From JAQTNA01 sp043743785 (GTDB lineage: Bacteria; Pseudomonadota; Gammaproteobacteria; Burkholderiales; Rhodocyclaceae), in the NCBI GenBank assembly GCA_043743785.1, contig JAYTVW010000099.1:1-64000 (forward strand): DNA of 64,000 bases. The letters run 5' to 3'. Position numbers and translations under genes: made by a program. Positions 33,552 through 42,716 of the stretch are shown here, piece after piece. Every line of letters starts with the position of its first letter. Positions within the stretch are counted from its first letter, which is position 1. The notes beneath the pieces are model-generated. The model made no database searches, was not told where the DNA came from, and saw nothing but the letters and a program-made list of their open reading frames with translations.

Positions 33552-34094
33552 ATGTCCTGGATAACTGGCAAAATTCGACTCTTTCGTGCCTCATGCTACG
33601 TGCTGTGCCTGTGTGCCGGGGGGGCTCTGGCCGCAGGAACCGAGGGGACGGACGCGCAGGTGAAGGCCGCCTTCGTGTTCAATTTCATGCGTTACGTCGA
33701 TTGGCCGGAGGGTGTGCCAGGGCCGGCCGAACCCCTGGTGGTGTGCCAGACCCGCTCCGCCAATGCCGCCCTTGGCGCTATCGAGGGACGCCAGGTGAAG
33801 GGTCGGGAGTTGCGGCTGAGGCAGGTGGAAAACGATCCGGCGGGGTGCCATGTACTGGTCTTCGGCGAAGGGGACGCCGGCAGCCCCCTGCTGCGGCGTG
33901 CCCAGGGGCGGCCCATACTCACCGTGGGGGAGGGCTGGGCTTTCCTGGACGAGGGCGGTGTCATCGCCCTGGCGGTGGTGGATGGCAAGATGGCCTTCGG
34001 GGCCAATCTGGAGTCCGCGCGGCGTTCCAGCCTGCGCCTGGGTTCCCAGATGTTGAAGCTGGCTCGCCGCATCGTGGATGCTTCGGTGAGATGA
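33552..34094 (+). CDS. YfiR-family periplasmic protein (module 2)
   Basis: 180 residues with a signal peptide (FRASCYVLCLCAGGALAAG). The family hallmark AQVKAAFVFNFMRYVDWPEG follows, then two Cys (VVCQTRS; AGCHVLVFGE), and the C-terminal GKMAFGANLESARRSSLRLG. In Pseudomonas YfiR is a periplasmic repressor of a membrane cyclase. Here the neighbour is a hybrid histidine kinase with a periplasmic loop, the likely partner, and a TonB receptor just upstream. Confidence 0.9.
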   Translation: MSWITGKIRLFRASCYVLCLCAGGALAAGTEGTDAQVKAAFVFNFMRYVDWPEGVPGPAEPLVVCQTRSANAALGAIEGRQVKGRELRLRQVENDPAGCHVLVFGEGDAGSPLLRRAQGRPILTVGEGWAFLDEGGVIALAVVDGKMAFGANLESARRSSLRLGSQMLKLARRIVDASVR

Positions 34095-34152
34095 AGATGT
34101 GCAGGGGCGGATCATGCGCCAGGTGATAGCCTTATCCTGGAAAAGCCGTTGA

Positions 34153-34283
34153 TAAAACGCCGAGGCGCCGAGACGCCGAGGAAACTCAAGTACGAGTCCG
34201 GTCATGACAAACACTCTCCGGGTGTCTGACGAAAGGCAACAGGGTTTTAATTTCTCGGCGCCTCGGCGCCTCAGCGGTTCAAA
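34153..34283. repeat. Family A palindromic repeat (YfiR–kinase junction)
   Basis: Left arm TAAAACGCCGAGGCGCCGAG, right arm TCTCGGCGCCTCGGCGCCTC followed by AGCGGTTCAAA. It separates YfiR from the module 2 kinase. Confidence 0.85.
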
Positions 34284-34317
34284 TTGAGTTTTTGGGTATC
34301 AAGGAAATGCCCATGTT

Positions 34318-37068
34318 ATGCCCATGAGTTCCATGTCGCGGCGCTTCGCCGCCTTGCCGCTGCGCGGCAAACTGACCCTGCTGGCGCTGCTTGCCTCCGC
34401 CCTGCCGCTGTTGCTGGTCTTCGTTTTCTCCACGGTCGAGAATTTCCAGGCGGATCGTCGCCACGCCGAAAGCCGCTTGGGCCTCCTGGCCAGCGTGATG
34501 GCGGCGAACGTGGAGTCGACCCTGCTGTTCCAGGACGGGGCGGCGGCACAGCTGGCCCTGTCTACCCTGTCCGTCATTCCCGAAGTGACCCAGGCCACCC
34601 TCAAGGACAAGAACGGACAGGCTTTCGCCGGTTTCAGCCGAGCCGGTGTGGTCCGCCAAGGCAGTGGAGACGCTGAAATCAGCCTGTCCGCCCCGGTGAA
34701 AAAGGACGGTGAAACCCTCGGCAGCCTGACCCTGTATTGGGACACCAGCGGCGCCCGACTGGCCCTGTGGCTGGGACTCCTGCGCATCGTCGGTGTCTTC
34801 GCCCTGGCCATGCTGATTGCCTGGCTGGTACTGCGGCGCCTGTCCCGCATGGTGACGGACCCCCTGGGGCGCCTGGTGGACACCGCCCGCCACATTAGCG
34901 CCAGCCGCGCCTATGACCTGCGGGTTGAGGGCGGTGCGGGTGGGGCGGAGTGCCGGGACGAGATCTGCGTGCTGGTGGGGGAATTCAACAGCATGCTGGA
35001 GGAAGTGGAGAAACGCGACCAGGAACTGGCGGGGCACCGGGACCGGCTCGAGAGCGAGGTGGCGGAGCGCACACGGGACTTGGTCTTCGCCCGGGATGCG
35101 GCGGAGGCGGCCAGCCGGGCCAAGAGTGATTTCCTGGCCAACATGAGCCACGAAATCCGCACCCCCATGAACGCCATCCTGGGCATGACGGACTTGGTGC
35201 TGGATACGCCCCTGGACCCGGAGCAGCAGGAGTACCTGTCCCTGGTGAAATCCTCGGGGGATTCCCTGCTCACCATCATCAACGACATCCTGGATTTCTC
35301 GAAGATCGAGGCGGGCCACCTGGATTTCGAGGAAATTCACTTCAGCCTGCGGGATACGGTGGCCCTGGCTACCCGCACCCTGGCGGTGCGGGCCGACGAC
35401 AAGCGGGTGGAACTGCTGTTCCATTTCGGCGACGGCGTGCCGGACGACCTCCTTGGGGATCCGCATCGCCTGCGTCAGATTGTCATGAATCTGCTGTCAA
35501 ATTCCCTCAAGTTCACCGATCAGGGCGAGATCGAGCTGCTGGTGGAACGGGAAGACGCCACTGCCGGCGTGGTGGCGGAAGGGGCGGAAGTCGGCTTGTG
35601 CTTCATGGTGCGGGACACGGGCCTGGGCATTCCCCGGGACAAGCAGAAGCTGATTTTCGATGCCTTTTCACAGGCCGACAACTCCACCACCCGCAAGTTT
35701 GGCGGTACGGGCCTGGGTCTGGCCATCTGCAGCCGCCTGGTGCAGAAAATGGGCGGGCGCATTTGGGTGGAGAGCGAAGAGGGCCTGGGCAGCGTCTTCC
35801 GCTTCACGGCCCGCTTCAAGGTTGGGGTGCCGGAACAGCTACGGCGCAGGGAGCGGCCCGAGGTGGCAGGCTTGCCGGTGCTGGTGGTGGATGACAACGA
35901 GGCCAATCGACGCCTGCTGTGCGAGTACCTGACGCGCTGGCAGATGCGCCCCGAAGCGGTCTCCAGTGCCCGGGCGGCTCTTTTGGCCCTGGAAACGGCC
36001 CAGCGGGAAAACCGTCCTTACCGCCTGTTCCTGGTGGACTGCCGCATGCCCGGCATGGACGGTTTCGAGCTGGTGCAGCAACTCAACGAACGCCTGGCCG
36101 CCGGGGCGGTCACGGCCATGATGCTGACCTCCTCGGCCCAGCGCGGGGATGCGGCCCGCTGCCGGGAACTGGGGGTGGCGGCCTACCTGACCAAGCCGGT
36201 GGGCGAAGTGGAACTCATGGAGGCCGTGACCTCCGCCCTGTTCGCGCCGCCGCCGGGTGAGGGCGTGAAATCCCTCATCACCCGCCACACCCTGCGCCAG
36301 ACCCGGCGCCAGTTGGACATCCTGCTGGCCGAGGACAACCTGGTGAACCAGACCCTGGCGGTGAAGTTGCTCGACAAACTGGGCCACAAGGTTCAGGTGG
36401 TCGGCAATGGTGCCGAGGCCCTGGATGCGGTGCATCGCGGCGTCTTTGACGTGGTGCTCATGGACATCCAGATGCCCGTCATGGGCGGCGTGGAAGCCAC
36501 CCGGGCCATTCGCCAACTGGAGCTCAGCCTGGGGCGGCGTACGCCCATCGTCGCCATGACGGCCCATGCCCTGACGGGGGATCGGGAAAGCTTCCTGGCC
36601 GCCGGCATGGATGACTACGTGCCCAAGCCCATCAACCTGCAGATCCTGGCGGCGGCCCTGGAAGCGGTCACCGGGGTGAGTCAGGAGACGCCCCAGCCTG
36701 CCGGCAATGGCGCCCCCCGTCAGCCGTCCGTGTCCCTGTATGACCGGCGCGTCATGATGGACAACATCGGCGACGACGAGGAGCTTTTCCAGCAGTTGGG
36801 CCAGGTGTTCCTCGACAGCTACGGCGAACGCCTGGAGGAGTTGCGCCTGGCCTTGCTGCAGCGGGATGGGGACAAGGTTTACCGGGCCGCCCACGCCATC
36901 AAGGGCAGCGTCGGCGTGTTCGCCGCAGAAACCGCCCTGCATGCCGCCCTGCACCTGGAACAGCACGCCAGGGCCGGCAAACTGGAAGGCCTGGCCGCCG
37001 CCGGCAAGGATCTTACCGCCCAGGTGGAAGCTCTCGCGGTGGTATTGAGAAGGGACCTGGGATTGTGA
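34318..37068 (+). CDS. Hybrid sensor histidine kinase with two receivers and Hpt (module 2)
   Basis: 916 residues; the ATG at 34324 is an alternative start. TM1 is at about 20-39, then a periplasmic loop of about 110 residues, and TM2 at about 150-172. HAMP leads to HisKA with His278 (MSHEIRTPMNAILG), then HATPase (DTGLGIP and GGTGLGLAI). A first receiver (about 513-635) has Asp in FLVDCRMPGMDG, a second (about 660-780) Asp in VVLMDIQMPVMGG, and a C-terminal Hpt domain has His in AAHAIKGSVGVF near 862. This is a complete phosphorelay in one chain. It follows the TonB receptor and YfiR genes. The stop codon is formed by the arm of a family H repeat. Confidence 0.94.
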   Translation: MPMSSMSRRFAALPLRGKLTLLALLASALPLLLVFVFSTVENFQADRRHAESRLGLLASVMAANVESTLLFQDGAAAQLALSTLSVIPEVTQATLKDKNGQAFAGFSRAGVVRQGSGDAEISLSAPVKKDGETLGSLTLYWDTSGARLALWLGLLRIVGVFALAMLIAWLVLRRLSRMVTDPLGRLVDTARHISASRAYDLRVEGGAGGAECRDEICVLVGEFNSMLEEVEKRDQELAGHRDRLESEVAERTRDLVFARDAAEAASRAKSDFLANMSHEIRTPMNAILGMTDLVLDTPLDPEQQEYLSLVKSSGDSLLTIINDILDFSKIEAGHLDFEEIHFSLRDTVALATRTLAVRADDKRVELLFHFGDGVPDDLLGDPHRLRQIVMNLLSNSLKFTDQGEIELLVEREDATAGVVAEGAEVGLCFMVRDTGLGIPRDKQKLIFDAFSQADNSTTRKFGGTGLGLAICSRLVQKMGGRIWVESEEGLGSVFRFTARFKVGVPEQLRRRERPEVAGLPVLVVDDNEANRRLLCEYLTRWQMRPEAVSSARAALLALETAQRENRPYRLFLVDCRMPGMDGFELVQQLNERLAAGAVTAMMLTSSAQRGDAARCRELGVAAYLTKPVGEVELMEAVTSALFAPPPGEGVKSLITRHTLRQTRRQLDILLAEDNLVNQTLAVKLLDKLGHKVQVVGNGAEALDAVHRGVFDVVLMDIQMPVMGGVEATRAIRQLELSLGRRTPIVAMTAHALTGDRESFLAAGMDDYVPKPINLQILAAALEAVTGVSQETPQPAGNGAPRQPSVSLYDRRVMMDNIGDDEELFQQLGQVFLDSYGERLEELRLALLQRDGDKVYRAAHAIKGSVGVFAAETALHAALHLEQHARAGKLEGLAAAGKDLTAQVEALAVVLRRDLGL

Positions 37069-37127
37069 AAAGTGAAATGGAAATTTAGCGCGCCGCAGGC
37101 GCGGTAGCTTCCACGTTTCACCTTTCA
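37065..37127. repeat. Family H palindromic repeat, copy 3, carrying two stop codons
   Basis: GTGAAAAGTGAAATGGAAAT on the left faces GCTTCCACGTTTCACCTTTC then ACGT on the right, around a GCGCGCCGCAGGCGC centre. The left arm supplies the TGA of the plus-strand kinase (37066-37068) and the right arm the TGA of the minus-strand kinase (37125-37127). Confidence 0.8.
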
Positions 37128-38993
37128 CGTCCCAACCCACCTTGCCAGCACTTCCGCCAACAGCTTGAACTGGATGGGTTTGGACAGGTAGTCGTCCATG
37201 CCGACGGCCAGGCAGCGTTCCCGGTCGCCTTCCATGGCATGGGCCGTCATGGCGATGATGGGCACTGGCTGTCGGGTCTGCGTTTGCCGTTCCCGCAGCA
37301 GGGCCGTGGCCTCGAAGCCGCCCATGACCGGCATCTGCACGTCCATGAGAATGGCGGCGAAATCCCCTTCTGCAGCCAGGGCCTGGGTACCGTCGTTGGC
37401 CACCTGGACCTTGAAGCCCAGCTTTTCCAGCAGGCGCACCGCCAGCATCTGGTTTACCGGGTTGTCCTCCGCCAGGAGGAGCCGCCGGCCGCGACCGAAG
37501 GCCGTCGGGGCTGCCGCCGGGGCGACCCGGGGGGCGACGGGCCTGCTTGCCACCACCGGGAAACGGGCGGTGAAGGAAAAGCAACTGCCCCGGCCCGCTT
37601 CGCTCTCCAGAGAAAGGCCGCCGCCCATGAGGCGGGTAATGCGTTCGCTGATGGCCAGGCCCAGGCCTGTGCCGCCGAACTTGCGGGTGGTGGAGCCGTC
37701 AGCCTGCACGAAGGCCTCGAATATCCGGTTTTGCTGCTCTTTTGGAATGCCGATGCCCGTATCTCTGACGGAGAAGCGCAGTTCCACCCCGTTCTCGTTT
37801 TCTCCCAGTTGTTCGACGGCGACGCCAACGGCACCTTGTTCGGTGAATTTCAGGGCGTTGCCCACCAGGTTGATGAGTACCTGGGAGAGGCGCAAGGGAT
37901 CGCCTTTCAGGCGCACCGGCACCTGGGCGTCGGTGGACCAGGAGAGGGGCAGCCCCTGCTGACGGCTACGCACTTCCAGGGGCGAGAGGGTTTCAGAAAG
38001 GAGCGCCCGGGGCTCGAATTCAATGCTTTCCAGGCGTAGCTGGCCCGCCTCGATTTTCGAGAAATCCAGGATGTCGTTGATGATGGTGAGCAGGGATTCG
38101 GCGGAGGAGCGGGCCATGAACAAGTAATCCCGCTGCTCCGTGTTCATGGGGGTGTCCAGCACCAGTTCCAGCATGCCCAGGATGCCGTTCATGGGCGTCC
38201 TGATTTCGTGGCTCATGTTGGCCAGGAACTGGCCCTTGGCCAGGCTCGCCGCCTCCGCCGCTTCCTTGGCCCCCTGCAGTTCCGCCTGGACCATTTTCAG
38301 ATCGCTGATGTCCCGGGCGTTGATCTGGATGAGAGGCTCGCCGGTCACCGGGTCCGGCACCGGGCGGGCATCCAGTCCGTGCCAGCGGGGGCCTTCCAGC
38401 GTTGATAGCAGCAATTCGGCGCTGAAGCTGCGGCCCTCCTGTACCACGTGGCGGGCCGCTGCGGCCTTCGCCTCGTTCATGAACATGGCGGCGAAGTCAT
38501 CCTGGCGGGCGGATGGGTCGATGGGTCCAAAGGCGCGTACCGCCGAGGGGTTCTTCATGACGGCGCTGCCGTCCGGGCGGAAAAGCGCTACCCGCACGGA
38601 AGTGTGCTGCATGGCTTCCACGCCCCGCAACACCGAGGCTTCCACGTTTGCAGGCACCGCGTGGGCTTCGAAGAGTATGGCCACCGTGCCGTCCGCCAAG
38701 CGGATGCCGGTGCTGTGGGCGTTGACCGTCATCGGCTGGCCCTTGGGATAGAGGGTCCATTGCTCCCGCACCGAGCGCCCGGCGGCGTGCTCGGCCATGA
38801 CTGCCTGGTTTCGCGTGACGGTGGCTTCTGAAAGCTTGGAGAAATCCCGGGCCAGGAACTCATCGAGGGAGGGGGCATTCCAGAACACCAGGCCCGCTGG
38901 ATTGGCCCAGGCCATGCGGCGTGTCCGGAAGTCGAACACCCACATGGGGGTGTCGGACCACAGGTAGGCATCGAGGGCGGCGAAGGCAAGCAT
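37125..38993 (-). CDS. PAS-containing soluble hybrid histidine kinase
   Basis: About 622 residues from the ATG at 38993; a GTG at 39014 overlapping the GST stop codon is the alternative. No membrane segments are seen. Two N-terminal PAS-like regions (about 1-235; MWVFDFRTRRMAWANPAGLVFWN) precede HisKA (MSHEIRTPMNGILGML near 270), HATPase (VRDTGIGIP and GGTGLGLAI) and a receiver with Asp in AILMDVQMPVMGGF near 555. There is no Hpt, so it needs an outside phosphotransfer partner. It is convergent with the module 2 kinase and closely resembles it in the kinase core. Confidence 0.92.
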   Translation of the reverse strand: MLAFAALDAYLWSDTPMWVFDFRTRRMAWANPAGLVFWNAPSLDEFLARDFSKLSEATVTRNQAVMAEHAAGRSVREQWTLYPKGQPMTVNAHSTGIRLADGTVAILFEAHAVPANVEASVLRGVEAMQHTSVRVALFRPDGSAVMKNPSAVRAFGPIDPSARQDDFAAMFMNEAKAAAARHVVQEGRSFSAELLLSTLEGPRWHGLDARPVPDPVTGEPLIQINARDISDLKMVQAELQGAKEAAEAASLAKGQFLANMSHEIRTPMNGILGMLELVLDTPMNTEQRDYLFMARSSAESLLTIINDILDFSKIEAGQLRLESIEFEPRALLSETLSPLEVRSRQQGLPLSWSTDAQVPVRLKGDPLRLSQVLINLVGNALKFTEQGAVGVAVEQLGENENGVELRFSVRDTGIGIPKEQQNRIFEAFVQADGSTTRKFGGTGLGLAISERITRLMGGGLSLESEAGRGSCFSFTARFPVVASRPVAPRVAPAAAPTAFGRGRRLLLAEDNPVNQMLAVRLLEKLGFKVQVANDGTQALAAEGDFAAILMDVQMPVMGGFEATALLRERQTQTRQPVPIIAMTAHAMEGDRERCLAVGMDDYLSKPIQFKLLAEVLARWVGT

Positions 38994-39010
38994 GCTGCAG
39001 GATTCAGGAT

Positions 39011-39643
39011 TCACTTCGCCAGTGAGGCTGCGGCGGCGGCCAGGACCTGGGCGACGGCGGGGCGGTCCTTCACGGCGGAGAACCAGGCGCTCAGGCGGGG
39101 CATGGCGGATTCCGGCACGGGCTTGCCGTGGGCGCCGGAGAGCATGCCGATATAGACGTAGGAAAGGGCCAGGGAGGCGTCCGCCAGGGTGAACTGGCTG
39201 CCCAGGAAATACGGCGCCGGGTCGATCTGGCTCTCCAGGAGGGCGACCAGTTCATGCAGCCGGTGCACCTCCACGGCGAATTCCGGCTTGGCGGCGCGGC
39301 CGTCCGAGAGAGCGAAGTAGAGGGTGGTGAGCTGGGGGCCCAGGTAGAGATCATGGAAGCGGGACAGCCAGCGGCTCCGGGCGCGGGCTTCCGGCGTGGC
39401 CGGCAGCAGGGCCGGTTGCGGATAGCGCTCCTCCAGGTATTCGACGATGACTTCCGATTCGCCGATGCCGAAGTCCCCATCCTGCAGGAAAGGCACCTTG
39501 CCCAAGGGGTTCAAGGCCAGGAATTCCGGCGACTTCAGGTATTCCCAGCTGAGTTCCGGTGCTTCGAAGGAGAGGCCCTTTTCCAGCAGGGCGATCTTCA
39601 CCTTGGCGCTGTAGTGGCTGTAGGGGAATTGGTAGAGCTTCAT
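39011..39643 (-). CDS. Glutathione S-transferase family protein
   Basis: 210 residues. The N-terminal thioredoxin-like domain (MKLYQFPYSHYSAKVKIALL; LNPLGKVPFLQDGDFGIGES with the cis-Pro and ES glutathione-binding pair) is followed by a helical C-terminal domain (about 85-205; FTLADASLALSYVYIGML). The catalytic residue is probably Ser or Tyr in PYSHYS. The substrate is unknown. The next gene's frame begins at or just after its stop codon. Confidence 0.92.
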   Translation of the reverse strand: MKLYQFPYSHYSAKVKIALLEKGLSFEAPELSWEYLKSPEFLALNPLGKVPFLQDGDFGIGESEVIVEYLEERYPQPALLPATPEARARSRWLSRFHDLYLGPQLTTLYFALSDGRAAKPEFAVEVHRLHELVALLESQIDPAPYFLGSQFTLADASLALSYVYIGMLSGAHGKPVPESAMPRLSAWFSAVKDRPAVAQVLAAAAASLAK

Positions 39644-39790
39644 GGGGGGGGACTTCCGGGGTCGGGCGGGAATGCGCCGGACGCCATTTTAGTCCGCCCC
39701 TTCGCCAGGAGCGCGTGAATTACTTCACGGCTGCGGACACCTCCCTGCAGCGCGGGGCGGGGCTTGCAGTTCAAACCCCAAAAAGCGATA

Positions 39791-39915
39791 TTTAACCGCA
39801 GAGGCGCGGAGGCCCAGAGAATTCAAGGGCTTGAGAGCCTACTGTATTCACCATCAGGCACAAACCCCAAGCGGAGACCAGGCTTTGCTTTCCTCTGCGC
39901 CTCTGCGTTTCAAAT
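39791..39915. repeat. Family A palindromic repeat (GST–cytochrome interval)
   Basis: Left arm TTTAACCGCAGAGGCGCGGA, right arm CTTTCCTCTGCGCCTCTGCG followed by TTTCAAAT. Confidence 0.8.
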
Positions 39916-39941
39916 TGCTTTTTCAACTATTTCACAGCCGC

Positions 39942-40631
39942 TTACGGCGCCACCGGCAGACGGGAGGAAAAGTCGATGACGGCTTCCAGGTCGGCGTCGC
40001 TGTAGGGCTTCACCACATTCACCATCTTCGGATTGCCGTTGCGCCGCTCGCCGTCGCGGATGGCACGGACTTCCCGCAGCAGGTAGGCGTAATGCTGGCC
40101 TGAGACCCGGGGGAAGAACTTCAGGCCGTAGCCTTCTCCGTTCTCGCCGTGACAGGACTGGCAATCCGCCACGTAAAGCGCTTTGCCCTTTTCCAGATCC
40201 TTGCCCGGACCCCGGCCATGGTTCGCCGGTACCGGCAGGCCCTGCAGGTAGATGGCGATGTCGGCGATATCCTGGGGGGAGAGTACGTGCTGGCTGGCGA
40301 AGGGATACATCTTCGGGTTGTCCCGGCGGCCGGCCCGGATATCCACCATCTGCTTGATGAGCACCGAGGCATGCTGGCCCGCCAGGCGCGGCACGCTGCC
40401 GTCCGGGCGGCCCTGGGCGCCATCCTTGTGGCAGCCGCCGCAGATCTCGAAGGCGATCTCGCCCCGGGTCGGATCGCCCTTGGTCCTCAGTACCTGCAGC
40501 TTTTCGCCGCGCATTTCGTTCCAGACGTAATCCTTGTCGCCAATGCCTTCCCCGTGGGGCTGGACGTCGGTGGCGGCGAAACTGGCGATAGCCACCAGGG
40601 CCAGCAGGGCTGCGAGAGCGATATTTTTCAT
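39942..40631 (-). CDS. Dihaem cytochrome c (periplasmic)
   Basis: 229 residues from an ATG with AGGAG 7 bases upstream. Signal peptide KNIALAALLALVAIASFAA. Two haem sites, CGGCH near 64 and CQSCH near 156, each with a downstream Met or His-containing segment (NPKMYPFASQHVLS; NPKMVNVVKPYS). The arrangement resembles cytochrome c4-type electron carriers. It follows another dihaem cytochrome gene after 14 bp. Confidence 0.92.
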   Translation of the reverse strand: MKNIALAALLALVAIASFAATDVQPHGEGIGDKDYVWNEMRGEKLQVLRTKGDPTRGEIAFEICGGCHKDGAQGRPDGSVPRLAGQHASVLIKQMVDIRAGRRDNPKMYPFASQHVLSPQDIADIAIYLQGLPVPANHGRGPGKDLEKGKALYVADCQSCHGENGEGYGLKFFPRVSGQHYAYLLREVRAIRDGERRNGNPKMVNVVKPYSDADLEAVIDFSSRLPVAP

Positions 40632-40645
40632 GGGTATTCTCCTGT

Positions 40646-41254
40646 TCATTGGCCGGCCAGATATTCGGCCACGGCTTTCATGTCCTGCTCGCTGAGACGG
40701 GCGGCGACGGTTTGCATGAGCTTGCCCTTGTCGTTGCTGCGTGCGCCGGTCTTGAAGTCCATGAGTTGCTGGAGGATATAAGCCTGGTGCTGGCTTCCCA
40801 CCCGCGGGTAGCGGGAATCCCCCGCACCCTTCTCCTTGTGACAGGAGGCGCAGGCCGGTACGCCGGCATCCTGATTGCCGTCGTCGTAAAGTTTCTGGCC
40901 GGCTTCCGCCAGGGCCTTGTCTTCCACCGCTGCCGGCAGCGGTTTCTGCTTGCTGAAATAAGTGGCCAGGCCCTGAATGTCCTCGGGCGTCAGGGGGCCG
41001 ACATTCGGCGACATGATGTCATTTTTGCGCTTGCCGGATTTGTAGTCGTTGAGCTGCTGGACCAGATATTTCGCGTTTTGGCCGGCGAGCCGGGGGAACA
41101 CCGGGGCGACGCTGTTGCCATCCATGCCGTGACAGGCCATGCACACCGTGGAAACGATCTGCTGGGCGTCGGCCTGGGCCAGGGCCGGCAGCAGGGCCAG
41201 GGCCACCGCCAGGCAGCGGGCGAAGCGGCGCCCGCCGGGTTGAGCGAGTTTCAA
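40646..41254 (-). CDS. Dihaem cytochrome c4-type protein
   Basis: 202 residues with a TTG start, supported by AAGGAGG 8 bases upstream; longer in-frame extensions read as non-coding. Signal peptide FARCLAVALALLPALAQA. Haem sites are CMACH near 37 and CASCH near 137, with axial Met candidates in KNDIMSPNVGPL and KGKLMQTVAARL. A typical cytochrome c4 has this two-domain layout and passes electrons to terminal oxidases. Co-transcribed with the downstream cytochrome gene. Confidence 0.92.
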   Translation of the reverse strand: MKLAQPGGRRFARCLAVALALLPALAQADAQQIVSTVCMACHGMDGNSVAPVFPRLAGQNAKYLVQQLNDYKSGKRKNDIMSPNVGPLTPEDIQGLATYFSKQKPLPAAVEDKALAEAGQKLYDDGNQDAGVPACASCHKEKGAGDSRYPRVGSQHQAYILQQLMDFKTGARSNDKGKLMQTVAARLSEQDMKAVAEYLAGQ

Positions 41255-41515
41255 TTGTCGTCCTCCTTGTTGGTTTCTTGATGCCTCTCTCCTGTGGACA
41301 AAAGGCCAACGGGAAGGGATTCGCAAGATGCATTCCATGCCTTCGGGGGAGGCTTCATGGCAGGGATGCGGCATTGTGGCGGGGGCGGGCGTGTCATCGT
41401 GGGGCAGGTCGTGTGCCGTTTCGCAACAGGCGCAAGGTCGTGTTTCCCTTCGGTGCACTTGCCTTGCCAAGGGGAATGTCATGTAATGCGTTCCTCACCT
41501 GCAAGGAGGTTCGCC

Positions 41516-41878
41516 ATGTACTTCGGAAAATCGATTTTGACCCTGTTCGCGCTTGCCTCCCTGGCGGGCAGTGCCCTGGCAGACCCCGCCACCGAGTCGG
41601 CCCAGGCTGTTCGGCAAGGCGCGAGGGCCAGCGGTGCTGCCAGCGGCAGCGCGGCCCATGCCATTGCCGCCTCGGGGCAGACCACCTCCGCCATCGCCGC
41701 CGTGCCCCTGGCCAGCGGTGGGGCGGTTTCTGCCGCCACAGGCGCCGGCAGCACCGCAGCCGCCAAGGCATCCACCCGAGCTGCGGGCCAGCCCCTGGAA
41801 ATCGGCGACGAGGCCATCACAGCCATGCCGCCACCGGACCAGGCGCTGAAGACCAAGGGCGCCAAGCCCGGCATTTGA
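41516..41878 (+). CDS. Small Ala/Ser-rich exported protein
   Basis: 120 residues from the ATG giving MYFGKSILTLFALASLAGSA, with AAGGAGG 6 bases upstream. After signal cleavage near ALA-DP the mature part is low-complexity, rich in Ala, Ser, Gly and Thr (for example AARAAGQPLEIGDEAITAMP near its end), with no recognisable domain. It is followed after 10 bp by a DUF2145 gene, so the two are probably one operon. Function unknown. Confidence 0.8.
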   Translation: MYFGKSILTLFALASLAGSALADPATESAQAVRQGARASGAASGSAAHAIAASGQTTSAIAAVPLASGGAVSAATGAGSTAAAKASTRAAGQPLEIGDEAITAMPPPDQALKTKGAKPGI

Positions 41879-41888
41879 GGACGACACC

Positions 41889-42716
41889 ATGCGCTTGTTG
41901 CCAAGACTTCTCCTCTGCCTGAGCCTGGCTGCTCTGCCCACCCTCTCCGCCCGCGGGGCAGGTTTCAGCGGCAGTAGCAGCGGTGCCAGCGAAGTGATTC
42001 ATTTCCAGCCGGAAAAAATCATCAAGTTTGCCAAAAAAGTGGAAAAGGCCATGGCGGCCAAGGGCGCCAGGGTGGCGATCCTGGCGCGCATGGGGCGCCC
42101 GCCGGCGGAAATGCCGGAAGGTATGCATTTCACCCATGTGGCCTTTGCCGTGTATTCGGAAATCACCACCCAGGACGGCCGCAAGCTGCCGGGCTACGCC
42201 ATCCAGAACCTCTATCAGGATGACGGCCACCCGGATGTAAGCAGCCTGGTGCAGGATTTTCCGGTGGATTTCTTCGGCGGCGTGGCGGTGATGGAGGCGG
42301 GCATCCTGATTCCTTCCCCGGTACTGCAGCAGCGCCTGCTGAACGTCATTGGCAGCAAGACCTACGGGGCGCTGCATGATCCGCATTATTCGGTCATTGC
42401 CAATCCCTACACCCTGGGGCGTCAGAACTGCACGGAATTCGTGCTGGACGTGGTGAATGCCGCCATCTATGAGACGGACGACATCACCCGGATCAAGGCC
42501 GTGGAGAAGCGTTTCTTCAAGGCCCAGAAGGTCAATGTCAATCCCTTCAAGCTGATGCTCGGTTCCATGTTCAGCACCGAGGTCTCCCTGTCGGATCAGG
42601 TCGGCGAACCGTCCACCGCCACCTTCGAAACCATCTCGGCCTACCTGACGCGCTTTGACCAGGGTTCGGAAGTCTTCACGGTGCTGCCGGACGTTGATCC
42701 TGTTGTAGGCAAATGA
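41889..42716 (+). CDS. DUF2145 family exported protein, copy 1
   Basis: 275 residues with a signal peptide (LLPRLLLCLSLAALPTLSA) and GAGG 8 bases upstream of the ATG. Conserved parts are AKGARVAILARMGRP, GMHFTHVAFAVYSEI and NPYTLGRQNCTEFVLDVVNA. The order His (FTHVAF) then Cys (QNCTEF) recalls permuted papain-like (NlpC/P60-type) folds, so a peptidase or amidase role is possible; that is inference. Its stop overlaps the ATGA that opens the next frame, a diverged paralogue. Confidence 0.85.
   Translation: MRLLPRLLLCLSLAALPTLSARGAGFSGSSSGASEVIHFQPEKIIKFAKKVEKAMAAKGARVAILARMGRPPAEMPEGMHFTHVAFAVYSEITTQDGRKLPGYAIQNLYQDDGHPDVSSLVQDFPVDFFGGVAVMEAGILIPSPVLQQRLLNVIGSKTYGALHDPHYSVIANPYTLGRQNCTEFVLDVVNAAIYETDDITRIKAVEKRFFKAQKVNVNPFKLMLGSMFSTEVSLSDQVGEPSTATFETISAYLTRFDQGSEVFTVLPDVDPVVGK

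Noticed and set aside
35839..37584. 581-residue minus-strand frame across two kinase genes
   Set aside because: It crosses both convergent genes antisense or out of frame; no domain is recognisable in its own right.
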